Assembly (NCBI GenBank): GCA_963277665.1
Contig: OY728137.1
Location: 1,175,050,670 to 1,175,114,669, forward strand
DNA: 64,000 nt
Direction: 5' to 3'
DNA from: Viscum album
Taxonomy: Eukaryota > Streptophyta > Magnoliopsida > Santalales > Viscaceae
Under the pieces are notes generated by a model that ran no database searches, had not been told where the DNA came from, and saw nothing but the letters and a program-made list of their open reading frames with translations. Numbering within the stretch: the first letter of the stretch is position 1; each line of letters opens with the position of its first letter. The position numbers and the translations under genes were made by a program. This document shows, piece after piece, positions 13,691-26,639 of the stretch.

Positions 13691-14776
13691 CATCCTTATA
13701 ATTTGTAATTTATCGTGGCAATCAATTATAGGACATTTAAAAATACCTTTCTTGAAAACCAACATCATAAAAAAGGGTTAATAAAAATTTCAAATTAAAA
13801 GAGGGAAATTTAAATAAAAAGGTTATCTAAAGTAACACATACTGAGTATCCAAATCAGAGAACATTAGTGGGAAGTGAAAATATGGTTTTGGAAGAAAAA
13901 TTAATGTTTAAATAATGATGGAGAGTTAAATAGATAATTAATCTTAAGAAATTTATTGATCGTGAGAAAGTTAATGAGAACAAAACTGTAAACCAAAGAT
14001 ATGGGAAAATGATCATCGGTTCAAAAGAATTGAAGGTAATAAGATAATATTATTTATTCAAGTTCATTTTCCCAATGTTTAGAAGTATCTTTACCATATA
14101 GACTAATAATGTGAGTAAATATACTTACTAAATAAAAATAATTTCATCATTTGATCTATTTCTACCATAATATCATCCTTTTCCCCCAAACATATAGTAT
14201 TCAACATGAATTTTTCATGTCTAAAACACTAAAATCAACCTCTAATGGATCACATAATCCAAATCTAGATTAAAATCTATTTCTATTATCTTTAGAAATT
14301 AACCAAAACTGAAATGGTTGGAATTTGGTAATATAATATACAAAATGAATAAACCATTATATAAAGAAATAATACATTAATCTCAAAAATTCAATAACAA
14401 TGCAAAATGTTCAACTTAGATCATTCCATAAATAAATAACCCTATACCCCAATTAACCTCAATAGCCTCAATATTAAATAATGTTTTAACCAAAAATATG
14501 TTATCATACCCTTCATCTTACATCTCCAAAAATGTAATGTTGTTATTCTCAAATAATAATTTTCATTATATAAGGGTTACATATAAATCAACCCAATAGA
14601 ACGTCTCTAAAAATATCATTAATAAACTCAAAATCCAATCGATTAAAACCACAAAAGGTATGTATAATCCTTTGAACTCATGATCAACCTAAAACATATA
14701 ATCCCTTAATAGTATTCATAACTCTAAAGTTAACCTAACTTGAAAACATCCTGATCTCCAATGTTTTCTAAACCAA
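13691..14776 (-). other. interior of the LARD-type element, non-coding
   Basis: About 1.1 kb between PPT and PBS. I read the minus strand in all frames and see no zinc knuckle, protease, RT or integrase motif. Stop codons occur every few codons. It is therefore either non-coding from the start, as in LARDs, or the scar of a large internal deletion. Confidence 0.6.
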
Positions 14777-14790
14777 CCATTGACACCAAC
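14777..14790 (-). other. primer-binding-site-like sequence of the LARD-type element
   Basis: On the minus strand the bases next to the LTR read GTTGGTGTCAATGG. This resembles the TGGTATCA start complementary to plant initiator methionine tRNA, with A to G at one position. The location, directly inside the LTR, supports it. Confidence 0.55.
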
Positions 14791-17659
14791 TATAACAGTC
14801 CTGAACTCACACTCCCAGATTCAGTGCTAAAACATAATGTTTATATTTCTATATTTGATACTGAAAACATGACCAAATTTAACCCTTCAAAACAAATAAA
14901 ATAAAACTAAAATAGTAGATCCCTTACATCTTAAAGGACCTTGTAGGCCTATAGTTTTATATAATTAAGATAAACTACAAAATAGAAACATGGATACAGA
15001 AACATCTTATTCAAAAAAATCTACATGACGTCCATTAAAGTTCTTATTATCTAGTGACATTCTAATGCATAATATACTTAAAACCATTCTTCTCAAAATG
15101 TGTAAATGGAAACATAAAATGGGTGATCTCAAACACCTAGTAATACTAAATATAAGAATTAATAATTAAATTTCATTAGTGAGAATATGATGAGCATAAG
15201 GGTATCATAACATAATCAAAGTGCTTGATCATAACATAAGATAATTCATACACATAAAAAATGGGATCGTAAAACATGATACATGGCATAAATATTTAAC
15301 ATAAGATAAGAGTCATATAATAATCAATAATCATGAGCCAAGCGATATCAATATTGATCAAAGGAACCATTTAAGACTCATATTAATCAAAAAATAAAAC
15401 ATGTTGTTATCATAGAATATTATATTAATAAAACCCTTACAAGAACCCTTATAAGTGGAATAACTAATATGATCAGATTATAATATAATTATTCAAATAA
15501 AATAATCATTACCCAATGAATTGGAGAGATATATTGAGATTTCCCATCATCATGAGATATATATATCTCACCCATTATCAAGAGATATATCAGGCTCACC
15601 TATCATAGAAAACAATTTCCAAGAACCATAACATAATCATAACACATAAAATATTTAATTTTTCAACATAACACTAACCATTATACTTTAATGGATTGAT
15701 TAATTTGTTTAAAAGTGAAATGTTCCATGAAAATATCATTTTACATATAAATAAATAATAAGTATGGAATCATTACAATATATATATAGTGGATCATAAG
15801 TAACATTCTGATTTTTTCATTAATGAATAGAAATATCCTAAAAATATCACTAAAATGCATCTTGAGGAAAATTTCCTTTCCACTATGAAAATCACTTTGA
15901 AAAAATAAAAATTTAAAAAAATATTTTGTAAATAATTTTATTTAAAAATAACCTTGTAAGCTTATAAATATATATTCAAAGAAAACAATATCCATCATGG
16001 TTGGAAAACCAGTTCATTCTATAAATGTTAAAAATAAACATTCTTTTCAATATTTTTTAAATAGAGTCAAAAGTGAACTACATGGAAAAAAGGGATTTCC
16101 ATTTAAAAAAATTAAAATAAGTTAAAATATCATGTAAAATAAATTTAGGAAATAACTTATGTTCATAAAATATAACTATTTAAAAAAAATTATAAAACAT
16201 GAATATGGAAGATAAATATTCTTGGTCTAAAAGAGGATACAATATTAGTATCACTTACAAATAACGTTCTTGATGTTTTTTTAAAAACTAATGGAGTTGA
16301 GTTAAAATAGACATGTAAAACAAATTTACAACCAACGGAGGAGAAAATATATGTGGTTTAAAAAAATATCATATGATTTACTCTAAAGGAACCTTGAACA
16401 TCAATAATCCCTAAAAAATGAGACTGTAATATAAATCCTTTGACATGTTTATAAATTTTGAAATAATAATTCATTGAAATAAAGAAATGATATGGGTATA
16501 TAAATCCCTTAAATTACATGAATAAATATTTTAAAATTAATTCATGGGAAATTAAGTACATAATTAACATAAATCATGGTTCATAACATGAAACATGTCT
16601 TTGGAAAATGATATTGACATAAACAAAACCACTGAAAAAATCTTAAATTTTAACTGAAAATTAATAAATTGATCAATTATGTGTAAAGAGTGTAAAAATA
16701 TTTTAAATATAAAATATATTTAACAAATTTTATTTCAAACATAATCTTGGAATAATATAATCAATGAAGTTGAATTTTATCCCAATGAATAGAAATTTAG
16801 TTTGAAACCCCTTACCACTTTGTAACTTACATATCAGAAAACCCATTGATGAAATAATTTTAATTGAAACTTAAAATACCAAAAATTATGAAGGATTAAT
16901 GATATAATGTTTACAAATAAATTATATACCCCATTTAAAATAAATTAGTTGTATAACATTAAAACATGTCTCAATAAAGAGAATTGAGATGAAATCTCCC
17001 AACTCAAGTCTAGACTTCACATGTATATCCTTCAAATCCTATATAATAAAATTATATCAATTATTTACATTTATAATAAAATTTTATATGTTTATTAAAT
17101 TATAATTAAACCATTTATTCATTTTTTTCAAAAACATTTTTAAATACTTAATAGGTTATGTCCACATCAGGTGTTTTGAGGACGTTCGAATCATAATTTC
17201 AAAATAGCTTCGATGTTGATCATAGTCAAATAATTCATTTATTCATCATATATAAAATAATAAAAATTAAATAATTACCATTTTTATACATTAATTAATA
17301 TTTTAAAACCAAATATAAATTATGGTTATGATAAATTAATTACATTTTAATCCTCGAGACAGTAGGTCGTACGTACGCATGAGTAACGATTCCATTTTTT
17401 GAGGATTATAAATGAAAGAAGGTAAGTATAATTTTAATATTTAAATAATTATCAATATTTCATAAATATTATATTATATCTTTAAATACATTATATTTAT
17501 CATACATGTGATGTGGTGATGAAAATAAATTCACAATGCTTCATTGAGATTATAATCCACACGTACGCATGAACTGTGTTATCATTCTTCAATGGATTGA
17601 AATAAAATAAAATAGTAGTTATTTTATCTTATAATATAGATAAATATGTCATTAATATC

Positions 17660-17691
<32 letters not shown>

Positions 17692-19826
17692 ATATTGATA
17701 AATAGTCATAAAAGGTTGTGCTAGAAATTGAATTACATAGATTCCTAAGGTAGAAGTCTGTCATACACACAAATGATGGTTTTGTTTCGAATTTGATGGA
17801 AGATGACATGGATATAGTTTATGCCATGAACATAATAACATATAATTATAGGGAATATATTTATGTTATTATTTCATAATGGTTGAATAATTTTTTAATG
17901 ATGTGGTCAAATAAATAAAACTAAAACATTCGGTTAAAATTTAAACCTCTCCTTCAGACAACTTCCATTACTTTACACCATAAGCCCCCTAAAGTTGGTA
18001 TACTAAAAAAACTAAGTCCTATATAAAATTAATATGTATTTTAGGAATATATATTTTTATGTATTGAAAAAAAACAAAAGGATCTTGAATTTTTAGAGGA
18101 GGGTATAAGAAGTGGCTTTTCATAAGTAAGGGGAGGGGAATTCTTTGAAATTATTAATGTATTAAATTAATATAAATTAACATTCGTGGAAATATTGATC
18201 CAAATTGATATAATTTAAATATAATATTATAATGAGTCTAAATTATCTTATAAAATAATTTTTTTCAACTTTAGGTTATTTTTTAACCCTTATCACTTTG
18301 TTTTACCCCCCTGTTAACCCTTTTAACTATTACCATGATAGTAATGTTTTTAACTATTTAGGGTTTAAAAAAGTTACTATAAAAAATTTATCTAAAAATG
18401 AAACATGGTTTATATTTTAAACCATATCTGATTAAATTTCGAAAATATAGGATTTTTATGAATTTTAGATCATTTAATAAAATATTGTTTATGAAAAAAA
18501 TCATTATTTCCATTTTTCACACTATTCATTTAGTTTGAATTTAAATTCATCAAGATAGTAAATTAGTTCAAATATAAACCTTTAAAATATAACTAATATT
18601 TTATATTTATCTATAAAATTCATGATATGTAATAAATCACCAAAGAGATATTACTTTTAGAGATTTTGATATCATTTCCTTGATTTTTCAACTCATTACC
18701 CAAGCATTTTATCTATTCTACATAAGGATTAATGGTAATTGTTTCATAATTAAAAAGTAAAAAATAAAATCTTTCATAAAAAAACATTTATATTTTTAGT
18801 ATTTTTTTATAACTGAACATAACTTGTTTCTTTTCCTATAAAAAAATATTATCCACATTAAATGCAAGAGAATGTTATTTTATACTTTATATTTTACTTT
18901 AATATTATAAAGGTAAAAATCAAGGACAAATGGAAGTAAAGGACAATATTTTAAACAAATATGATTATGGATAAGATATAATCAAACAATGAAAATTTGT
19001 GGATGTTTTTTCTATATTTTGAAAACTTATTTCCTGGTTTTGACCTTAGTTTACCCATTTTACTCTTATCGAGCTGACAAAATATTTGTCATGTTTACTA
19101 TTCATAATGAAAAAAATATAAGGGAACCATTTACGAAATTTTAGCCTCATAATCCCAAATATGGAATCAATTTTTCAATATTTTATTTCTAAAAGTGGTA
19201 GAAATTAATTCAATATAAATAATGAAAAACGTTAAAACAAATTTTTTTCAAATAAAAACTTTTAGGTATAATTTGTTTTACACCATATTCAATCATAAAA
19301 TTGATTCAAATGAGTGTAATTGGATTATAAATAATAATAATAAACTATTTTTACTTTTAAATCATTTTAAAACAAAATGATACTTTTTAAATACTTGAAA
19401 AAAATATAGTTTTCAATAAAAATCAATATTTTTCACCATTCATTAAAAAATCAAATTTTTTCTAAAAAATATTAAAAATTAACTTTAAGATAATTTTATA
19501 ATTATGATTTTAAAGAAGAAATAATTATTATCAAATATAATTTCTAGAATATTCATAAATTAATTATAATATTTTGTCATAAAAAACAATAAAAAAGAAT
19601 TTGTAAAGAAAACATATTTTCAAATAATAAAATGAATTTACTAAAAATTGAGTGCTTGTTTACTAGGTAATTTATATATATTTCATAATATGATTAAACC
19701 TATTGATTCCCACTAATTTAATTTCATGGTTATAATTATAATATTTCATGGTTTGTTTATGCTTGGTGTTTCATGTTTTATATGCTATTGAACTTAGTCT
19801 TCATTTTAAAATATGATGAAATTACA
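14791..19826 (-). mobile_element. right LTR (5' LTR) of the LARD-type element, 5,036 bp
   Basis: Partner of 8,778-13,674, shifted by about 6.0-6.15 kb, with many small indels. It contains the same landmarks: CCCATCATC minisatellite (15,521-15,605), TACGTACGC blocks (17,370 and 17,561) and TA microsatellite (17,660). It ends in TTACA followed by the right copy of the target duplication. As the 5' LTR it would have held the promoter. No intact coding frame is present. Confidence 0.78.
17660..17685. repeat. TA dinucleotide microsatellite
   Basis: Perfect AT/TA run in the right LTR, at the position homologous to 11,594-11,621. Confidence 0.9.
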
Positions 19827-19831
19827 TTATA
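19827..19831. repeat. target-site duplication TTATA, right copy
   Basis: Identical to 8,773-8,777 and directly adjoining the LTR end. Confidence 0.75.
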
Positions 19832-20068
19832 AATGAAAATTATAAATATTTTTTGGTATGAATATTATTCTGAAATAATTTATTTAGATATTAATGATTT
19901 TTATACAAAAGGTTATAACACTTTAATGGAAGATGAGATTAAGGTAAGGTTTTTATGTCTCAATTTTTCTCCCCTTAAGAAATATCACCTAATAAAAACC
20001 ATGTTTTCTTTGGAATGGTGTATTTGGATTTTATTTCAATATTTTTATTTAATTTTTTGAATATTACA
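19832..20068 (-). mobile_element. possible LTR tip of a second minus-strand gypsy element
   Basis: This short stretch ends GAATATTACA and is followed by ATCCCTCACAATATTTC, which has the same layout as the LTR end plus reversed PPT at 13,664-13,690. The bases after it (TTATAATTT) also match that neighbourhood. It is probably the end of an LTR from a relative of the LARD-type element, with the rest of the LTR displaced or lost when that element inserted at 19,831. Confidence 0.35.
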
Positions 20069-20224
20069 ATCCCTCACAATATTTCATTCTACTTATAATT
20101 TTTGAGAAATATGTTTTTACTAACTCATGATATTTATATTATATCATGAGTTATTGTGTTTTGAATTTTATAAATCCAATTTCATATGAAAGATTAAGAG
20201 TTTTAATACATTTTATAAAATTGT

Positions 20225-20520
20225 GATGAAGTCTAAATATGTATCTAAATTTTCATACTTTTGGTCTGAATATGCAGAATGATTTTGGTTATTCAACAAA
20301 TTTGTGTTTATTTTTTTTAGTTATTCTATGCTAACTTGAGTCACATAGCTTAGATCTTAAAGAAAACTATTTTTTTAGATATCCATTACATTTTTTTATA
20401 TTTCATTAAACTGGGTGGAGGTTTGGAATCATATTTTTCATACTATAAAAAATTTCCAATGACTCTACTCTATTTATGGAATTCTATAATTACCATAATA
20501 TGATATCCACTATTTTCAAG
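20225..20520 (-). pseudogene. gypsy integrase C-terminal remnant
   Basis: Reading the minus strand, several short matches to Ty3/gypsy integrase occur in the right order and roughly the right spacing. They are an IIEF segment (about 20,510), an IG...YEKY segment (about 20,460), TQVSIE followed by a lysine-rich stretch (about 20,340), and SDQKYENLDTYLDF (about 20,275-20,230). In the family these correspond to the region after the catalytic glutamate and the start of the C-terminal domain. Several stops and frame changes interrupt it. Together with the LTR-like tip at 20,068 it suggests a separate, older autonomous gypsy copy. Each match is weak alone; the order is what supports the call. Confidence 0.4.
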
Positions 20521-20866
20521 GATAACTCGATAAATAGACCTCAAAATCATATGTAGTTTGTTGTGATGGATAGTTAATTCATTTATATATATATATATTT
20601 AAAATTAATGAAAGGATAAACTTTCAGTTAGATACTCTAAAAAAATTCCTAAGTCCTTCAATATTTTTATCTATTTTTTCTGCAACTTTAAATTTATATT
20701 TTTCACTGTTTTTTGAAAATATCTATTGATATAGAATTAAAATTGAAGTGTTCTCTAATTCATTGGAAATATTATTTATTTACTTGCATTTAAGTTAACT
20801 AGACCAAATTCTCTATCAATTGTTTATATGTTCCTAAAAATAATCAAATGTTGTCTTGGAAAGAAA

Positions 20867-20886
20867 CACTACTATATAAATGGCTC
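20867..20886. repeat. CACTA terminal inverted repeat, left end
   Basis: Begins CACTACTATATAAATGG and is followed within 30 bases by the subterminal repeats. The flanking AAA (20,864-20,866) is the candidate 3-bp target duplication. Confidence 0.6.
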
Positions 20887-20894
20887 ATACCACT

Positions 20895-21085
20895 GTTAGA
20901 AATAAGATTCATTAGTAAAAAAAGCACTAAAAATCATAGAACCCTTAAAAGTGATCAGTCGTTATTAGTAATAAAAGAGAACTAATAAAGGCCTCCATTA
21001 TTAGTGTTTTATTTTAACTATTGATAAATGGTTCCTTTATCATTTATACCTTCATTAACACTCTTTTAGCACTCATAAATTCTAT
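20895..21085. repeat. CACTA subterminal repeats, left side
   Basis: Several direct and inverted copies of words such as AGCACTAA, TTATTAGT, AACTAATAAAGGCC and TTAGCACT occur here. Similar words (TTATTAGCACT, GAGCTAATAAAGACC on the minus strand) recur at 52,785-53,040. Such arrays are transposase-binding sites in En/Spm-type elements. Confidence 0.6.
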
Positions 21086-21099
21086 ATAGATTCTTTAAA

Positions 21100-21705
21100 T
21101 TTACAGATACGTAAAAGCCTTACAACAACAAACCAAATCAGAAAACATAAATAGATAAGAATACAAATATATAGAAAATCAGCTTAAATTACAAAAATAA
21201 CATTCCACTATCATTTTAATTCAAAATTAAACTAAAAAATATTTACAGATATTTGTTATTGACAATTAATAAATAAAATTACAACCAATCTATAAAATAA
21301 TAACACTTATAGTAAGATTTCTCTAAAAATCATCCTTCGTACAAAAGATTGTCCTTGTAACAAAATCAATGTTTATTTTAGTAACAGCAAATAAAAAAGA
21401 AAATTTTATAAATTTAATCTTTTATAATCCACATATGATAAATTATATTGTTAATTACTATATATAATAATCATATTATTACTTGTACTATTAGTAATAT
21501 TATTAATGATTATATTATACATTTTATATTAATTATTAATTGTTAATTATACTATTATTTAATAATTATATTATGAATTATTAATTACAATTTTAATTAA
21601 TAATTTACATACATTATTTTTTAAATTACAAAATATATTAATGATATTAGCTGTTATTAATTATATTAAATACATAAATAGTTTTTAATAATTATATCAT
21701 TAAAA
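21100..21705. other. AT-rich spacer with ATTAATTAATTAT-type runs
   Basis: Low-complexity A+T sequence between the subterminal repeats and the satellite array. Repeated TTAATTAT and ATTATATTA words occur. No coding signal is seen. Confidence 0.5.
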
Positions 21706-21708
21706 ACG

Positions 21709-24560
21709 ACATTTTTATGTTGAAAGCATGCCCTTAGAGTCATACTAGCCACATCATGTATCGGTCCATTCTTGTATGTCAATGAATTATGGATCATTTT
21801 TCTAATGTATCAAGATAATCTGAGGTTTCTTACTCAGTTTTGGTCATGTGATGCATGTTTTAAACTAAAATGACACTTTTATATTGAAAACATGGACTTT
21901 TAGTCATACTAATCAAATAATGGGTTGTATAGATGTGTGGTAGATTCATACTAACCCAAAATTAATTATGGATTTCTTCATTAAAATTTCATAATAATCC
22001 GAACTCATTTATTCAGTTTTGGCCATGAGATGCACATTTTACAATAAAGTGACACTTTAATATTAAAAACATGCACTTATAGTCATATTAGCAACATCGT
22101 GTTTTGGATTTATGTGAGGTCAATTCCTACACACCAAAAATGAATTATGAATTGTTTTCCTAAATTTCAAAAATAATCTAATCCCATTTTCTCAATTTTA
22201 GCTATGTGACAGGTGTTTTATACTAAATAACATGTTTATATTAAAAACACACACTTGGACTCATACCTTCCAAGTCATGTGTTTAATTAATATTTGGAAG
22301 ATTATTACACATCATAAATGAATTATGAATAATTTTACTAATTTTTGAAAAAAAATCCTAGTATGTTTTCTCAATATTGGATGTGTGGTGTGTATTTTAA
22401 ACTAAAATTAAACTTTTATATCGATAAAACACACATTGAGTCATATCGAACACATATTATGTTGGATTAATGTGAGTTCCTTTTGTAAATGTGTAAAATG
22501 AATTATGGATTATTTTCCTAAAATTTAAAAACCATCCAATCTTGTTTTATAGGTTTTGTATATATGACACACATTCTCAACTAAATTGACACTTTTATAT
22601 TCAAAACACACACTCTGAGTCATATCGGCCATATCATATTTATAATTTCTTTGAGGTCAATTATTTCACATAATAAATGAACTATAGATCTATGTTCTAA
22701 ATATTTAAAAAAATTCTCTCTTTTTTTCTCAATTTTGAAAATTTAATGCGTGTTTTAAACTAAAATGGAACTTTTATACTGAAAACATACTCTTGGAGTC
22801 ATACCATCCACATCATGTGTTGGATTTATCTATGGAAAATTCCTACATTTCAAAAATAAATAATGGATCTTTTTCCCATTTTTTCAAGATAATCCAATAT
22901 CATTTACTTATTTTTGGCTATGAGATGCACATTTTACACTAAAATGACACTTTTATATTGAAAATACAGACTTTGAAACATACCAACCAAATTTTTTATC
23001 ATTTTGACATGTAGTCCAATCCTAAATTCCACAAATTAATTATGAATCCTTTTTCTAATGTTTCAATACAATATAATATTTTTTTCTTGGTTTGGGATAT
23101 GTGATGCACTTTTTACACTAAAATGAAAATTTTATATTGAAAACATAAACTTAAAGTTATATAGGACACAATTTGTGTCATATTAATATGTGGTCAATTC
23201 CTATATGTCTAAAATGAATTATGGATCATTTTTATAAAGTCTAAAAAAAATGATCTTATTTTCTCGTTTTTGTCTATATAACACACATTTTAGACTAAAA
23301 ATACACTTTTATATTGAAAACATAGACTTTGATCCATACCAGCCACATCGTTTTTTATATTTATGTTTGATTGATTCCTATACATCAAAAATGTATTATG
23401 GATCATTTTCCAAAAAATTTTAAAACAATAAAAGGGTGTTTTATCATTTTTATCAATGTGATGGGTGTTTTACCCTAAAATGACAATTTTATATTGAAAC
23501 ATGCACTTGGAGTCATACCAGCATCATCATGTGTTGGATTAATATGAGGTTGATTAATATATTCCAAAAATAAATTATAGATTATTTTCCGAAAGTATCA
23601 AGATTATCTATGTTTTTTCATCATTTTTTACTATGTAACACATGTTTTTAACTAAAATAACACTTTTATATTTAAAATATGACCTTTGAGTTATTCAAGT
23701 CATATCATGTGTCAGATTGATGTGTGTTAAATTACTATAGGATAAAAATAAATTATGGATCATTTTACAAATGTGTCGAGACAATATGGTCTCATTTACA
23801 TATTTTTTGATATGTGGCATTTTTTTACACTAAAATAACATTTTTATATTTAAAACACACACATGGAGTCATATCAGTAAGATCCTATATCGTATTTGTA
23901 TGAGGTTTATTCATACATGAAAAAAATGATTTATGGTTTTTTCTCCTAAATTATTAACATAATTCGAACTATTTTTTTTCAGTTTTGGCTATGTGATGCG
24001 TATTTTAAACTAAAATGATAATTTTATTCTGAAAACAGACACATTTAGTCATACTGGACACATAATATGTTAAATTGATATGAGTTTGATTCTTATACAT
24101 AAAAAATATATTGTGGATATTATTCCTAAATTTTTAAAAATAAATTAAGCATAATGTCTTAGTTTTGATAATGTGACACATATTTTAAACTAAAATGAAT
24201 CTTTCAATGTTAAAACACGTACTTTGAGTCATATATGGCACATAATGTGTTGAATTAACATTCGGTCAATTCTTATACACTGAAAATAAATTATGGATCA
24301 TTTTCTAAATTATCAAGATAATTTGATCTCATTATATCCTTTTGTATAATTTGATGCATGCTTTAAATTAAAATGACACTTCTATAATAAAAACACACAC
24401 TTAGAGTCATATCAGCCACATCGTATATAAAATTTATGTTTGGTAGACTCTGACACATCTCAAAATAATTATTGATCATTGTCCTATATTTTTAAAATAA
24501 TATGATCCCATTTTATTGGTTTTGAAAATATGAAAAGTGTTTTAAACTAAATTAACTTAT
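21709..24560. repeat. 179-bp tandem satellite array, about 16 copies
   Basis: The landmark [AG]ACACTTTTATATTGAAAACA recurs at about 21709, 21873, 22052, 22230, 22410, 22589, 22768, 22947, 23126, 23303, 23483, 23660, 23838, 24017, 24198, 24375 and 24554. Except for the first step (164), spacings are 177-181 bases. Each unit also has an AGTCATA word about 25 bases after the landmark, an AATGAATTATGGATCATTTT-type word near the middle and a TTTTGGCTATGTGATGC-type word shortly before the next landmark. Copies differ at many sites but indels are rare, so the period is preserved. The array lies between the CACTA end and its coding region. Unit length is nucleosome-sized. Confidence 0.92.
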
Positions 24561-26630
24561 AGAGATCAATTTATGTCTCAAAATTTCTGACTTTGAACCT
24601 TGGCCGAACATTCTTCATAGTTAGTTTCTCATTTCCACTTTGAGGATTAGATTGATATATGGGTGATGAATCTTGATTAGTATTTACATTATCTTTCAGT
24701 ATTATTTATTTGACTGAATCAAACATAAAAGTAAAGGAATTAATCTTTATTCTTCATCATGGAGGTGGAAGTGATTTTATTAAAGCCCATACTATGTTTA
24801 CAAACTCATCAAAATACATCAATAAAAAAAATAAAACTGATGAATCTTGGAACATGGAAGTACCTTCCTCAGAAGATAGTAATATGTATTCATATTTGTG
24901 GGTAGAAGTATCCTTAACACATTTCCCTCTTGGCATTATCTCGACTGAAACCTTTAAGTCCAATCTCTCATGAGCATGAGCAGCTACAAACATGTTACTA
25001 TCATTTCAAAAATCTATATAGTGAAAACCACTCCGATATTTCTCCCTGTGAAACACCTCAAATATTTTTTTACTTTATAGGTTCAACACCAAATTATATG
25101 CAAGTTTCTACCAACTCATCCAAACCCCTAAAGTAAGTAACTTAGAGAATATTTGAATTTTATTTTAAAAAAATATGACATAAATCATTACATTACTAAT
25201 TATTCACATTCCAAATGTATCACTAAGGTTATATTTTATTCTAGATCACAGACATAATTAGTAATCACCTCAACTTGATATTGGAAAACATTCTGACACC
25301 ATGTACGATTCCCACTTATCTATAAAATATATAATTCTTCTTTTGAGAACATATATTATTGTAAATTCAGGTAGTATGGATAAATATAAAAAAACAAATG
25401 GCTGAAAAAAAAATTAATGAAATTATAATTGTCTTTATAAAATTCATTTTCTAGGACTATTTTTTCATTGTATATAATATCCTTCATAAATTTTCTAACA
25501 TAAAATCCACAATCATTATCATTATTTTTTGGGGAACTATAAAAACATTGAAAAAAATAAGTAAAAAATTTTTAAATATGTTTTCATAGTCAAATATTAT
25601 TATATATACCTTAATTTTTCCCATTTGAATAAATCTATAGGCTTTTGTATTTGGTCACTGACCTTATACCATAATTTGGCCAGTATTTATAGATCACCCC
25701 ACCATAATAAAATTCTTGTTAAAAAAAACTAGAATGTATAATTTTAATTATATCTCTAAAATGTTGATTTTAGTGAATTAAAAATTCATAATAGACATAA
25801 TGTGGGGTCAATTTTTTTTTGTAAATCCATGCTTTAGATCCAAAAAATAAACATTTAGGGTATCTAAATTGATTGTGATTAACATCCAGTGCTTCTTAAA
25901 AAAAAATAGAAAATTTGTAATGAAAAAAGAAAAATATATTTTATATGATTAGATTATAGAGTTTTACCCTTGAATTAGAGGAATAAATAGGAATCTAGAG
26001 TTAGGTATTTTCTTTTAAAACTCCATTCTTATTTCATCGTTTTCCTTTTCAATTTCTTTCATTTTCAAAGAAATATTTTCCATATAAATGATATAGGGAT
26101 TAATGAGTCAAAATCATACATCACAAGATTTTTCCTTTATATTTTAGTAATATATACACCTATATAAAATATGAATGGTTATTAATGGTAATCAACATAG
26201 TAAATAATTTTATGGAATACCATATTATGAAAATGTGCCTCTTGTATGTATTCAAAAATGAGACTCCCAACCATTCAAAATTGAAAATCACATGTATACT
26301 ATCGACACCAACCGCTTCTGTAATGGCCTCTCCAAATATTTATTCTTCATATTCTATGTAGTAAATATTTTTCTCTTTATATGGTGTATCTATAAGAACC
26401 TATAATGATAATATATGTGGTAGTGGAACTATTGGGTTGGCAGTATTCTTATAAGGTCCTTTTATTTTCTTGTTTTGTCCAATAAACAGTTTTTATTTGA
26501 CCTTTTGTTTCCCCTTTGTTATTTTATCCTTAGTACCATACCTAATTTAAAAAATTTTATAATAAATTCTTAAATGTTTTTAATTGGAAAAAATAGTTAA
26601 ATTCATAGCTCATGTGTCTTTATAATATTA
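24561..26630 (-). other. CACTA interior, no recognised domain
   Basis: The sequence is on the 3' side of the CACTA coding region. Open stretches of 60-90 codons occur on both strands around 24,710-25,136, but they overlap one another and match nothing I recognise. This stretch would be expected to hold the C-terminal part of the second CACTA protein and 3' untranslated sequence. Confidence 0.35.
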
Positions 26631-26639
26631 AATTCTCAT

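Larger units (their letters stand above)
8778..19826 (-). mobile_element. complete LARD-type non-autonomous LTR retrotransposon
   Basis: Two long direct repeats of about 4.9 and 5.0 kb flank 1.1 kb of interior. Both start TATAACA (decayed TGTAACA) and both end in TTACA. A PPT lies at the inner edge of the left repeat and a PBS-like site at the inner edge of the right repeat, so the element reads on the minus strand. A perfect 5-bp target duplication encloses it. No gag or pol motif is present in the interior. Such structure (very long LTRs, no proteins) matches the plant group called LARDs, which depend on proteins from other elements. The LTRs look only about three-quarters identical in the stretches I compared, so the insertion is old. 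Confidence 0.8.

Noticed and set aside
8778..19826. Segmental tandem duplication in place of an LTR element
   Set aside because: TTATA target duplication, T[AG]...CA ends, PPT and PBS-like site at the inner edges are all present, which a plain duplication would not give.
21709..24560. CRISPR-like array
   Set aside because: The repeats are full-length tandem units of about 179 bases with no short identical repeat plus unique spacer, and the genome is eukaryotic.
24710..25136. Three overlapping frames of 68-87 codons
   Set aside because: They overlap on opposite strands within the CACTA interior and match no CACTA domain that I know, so none is called as a gene.
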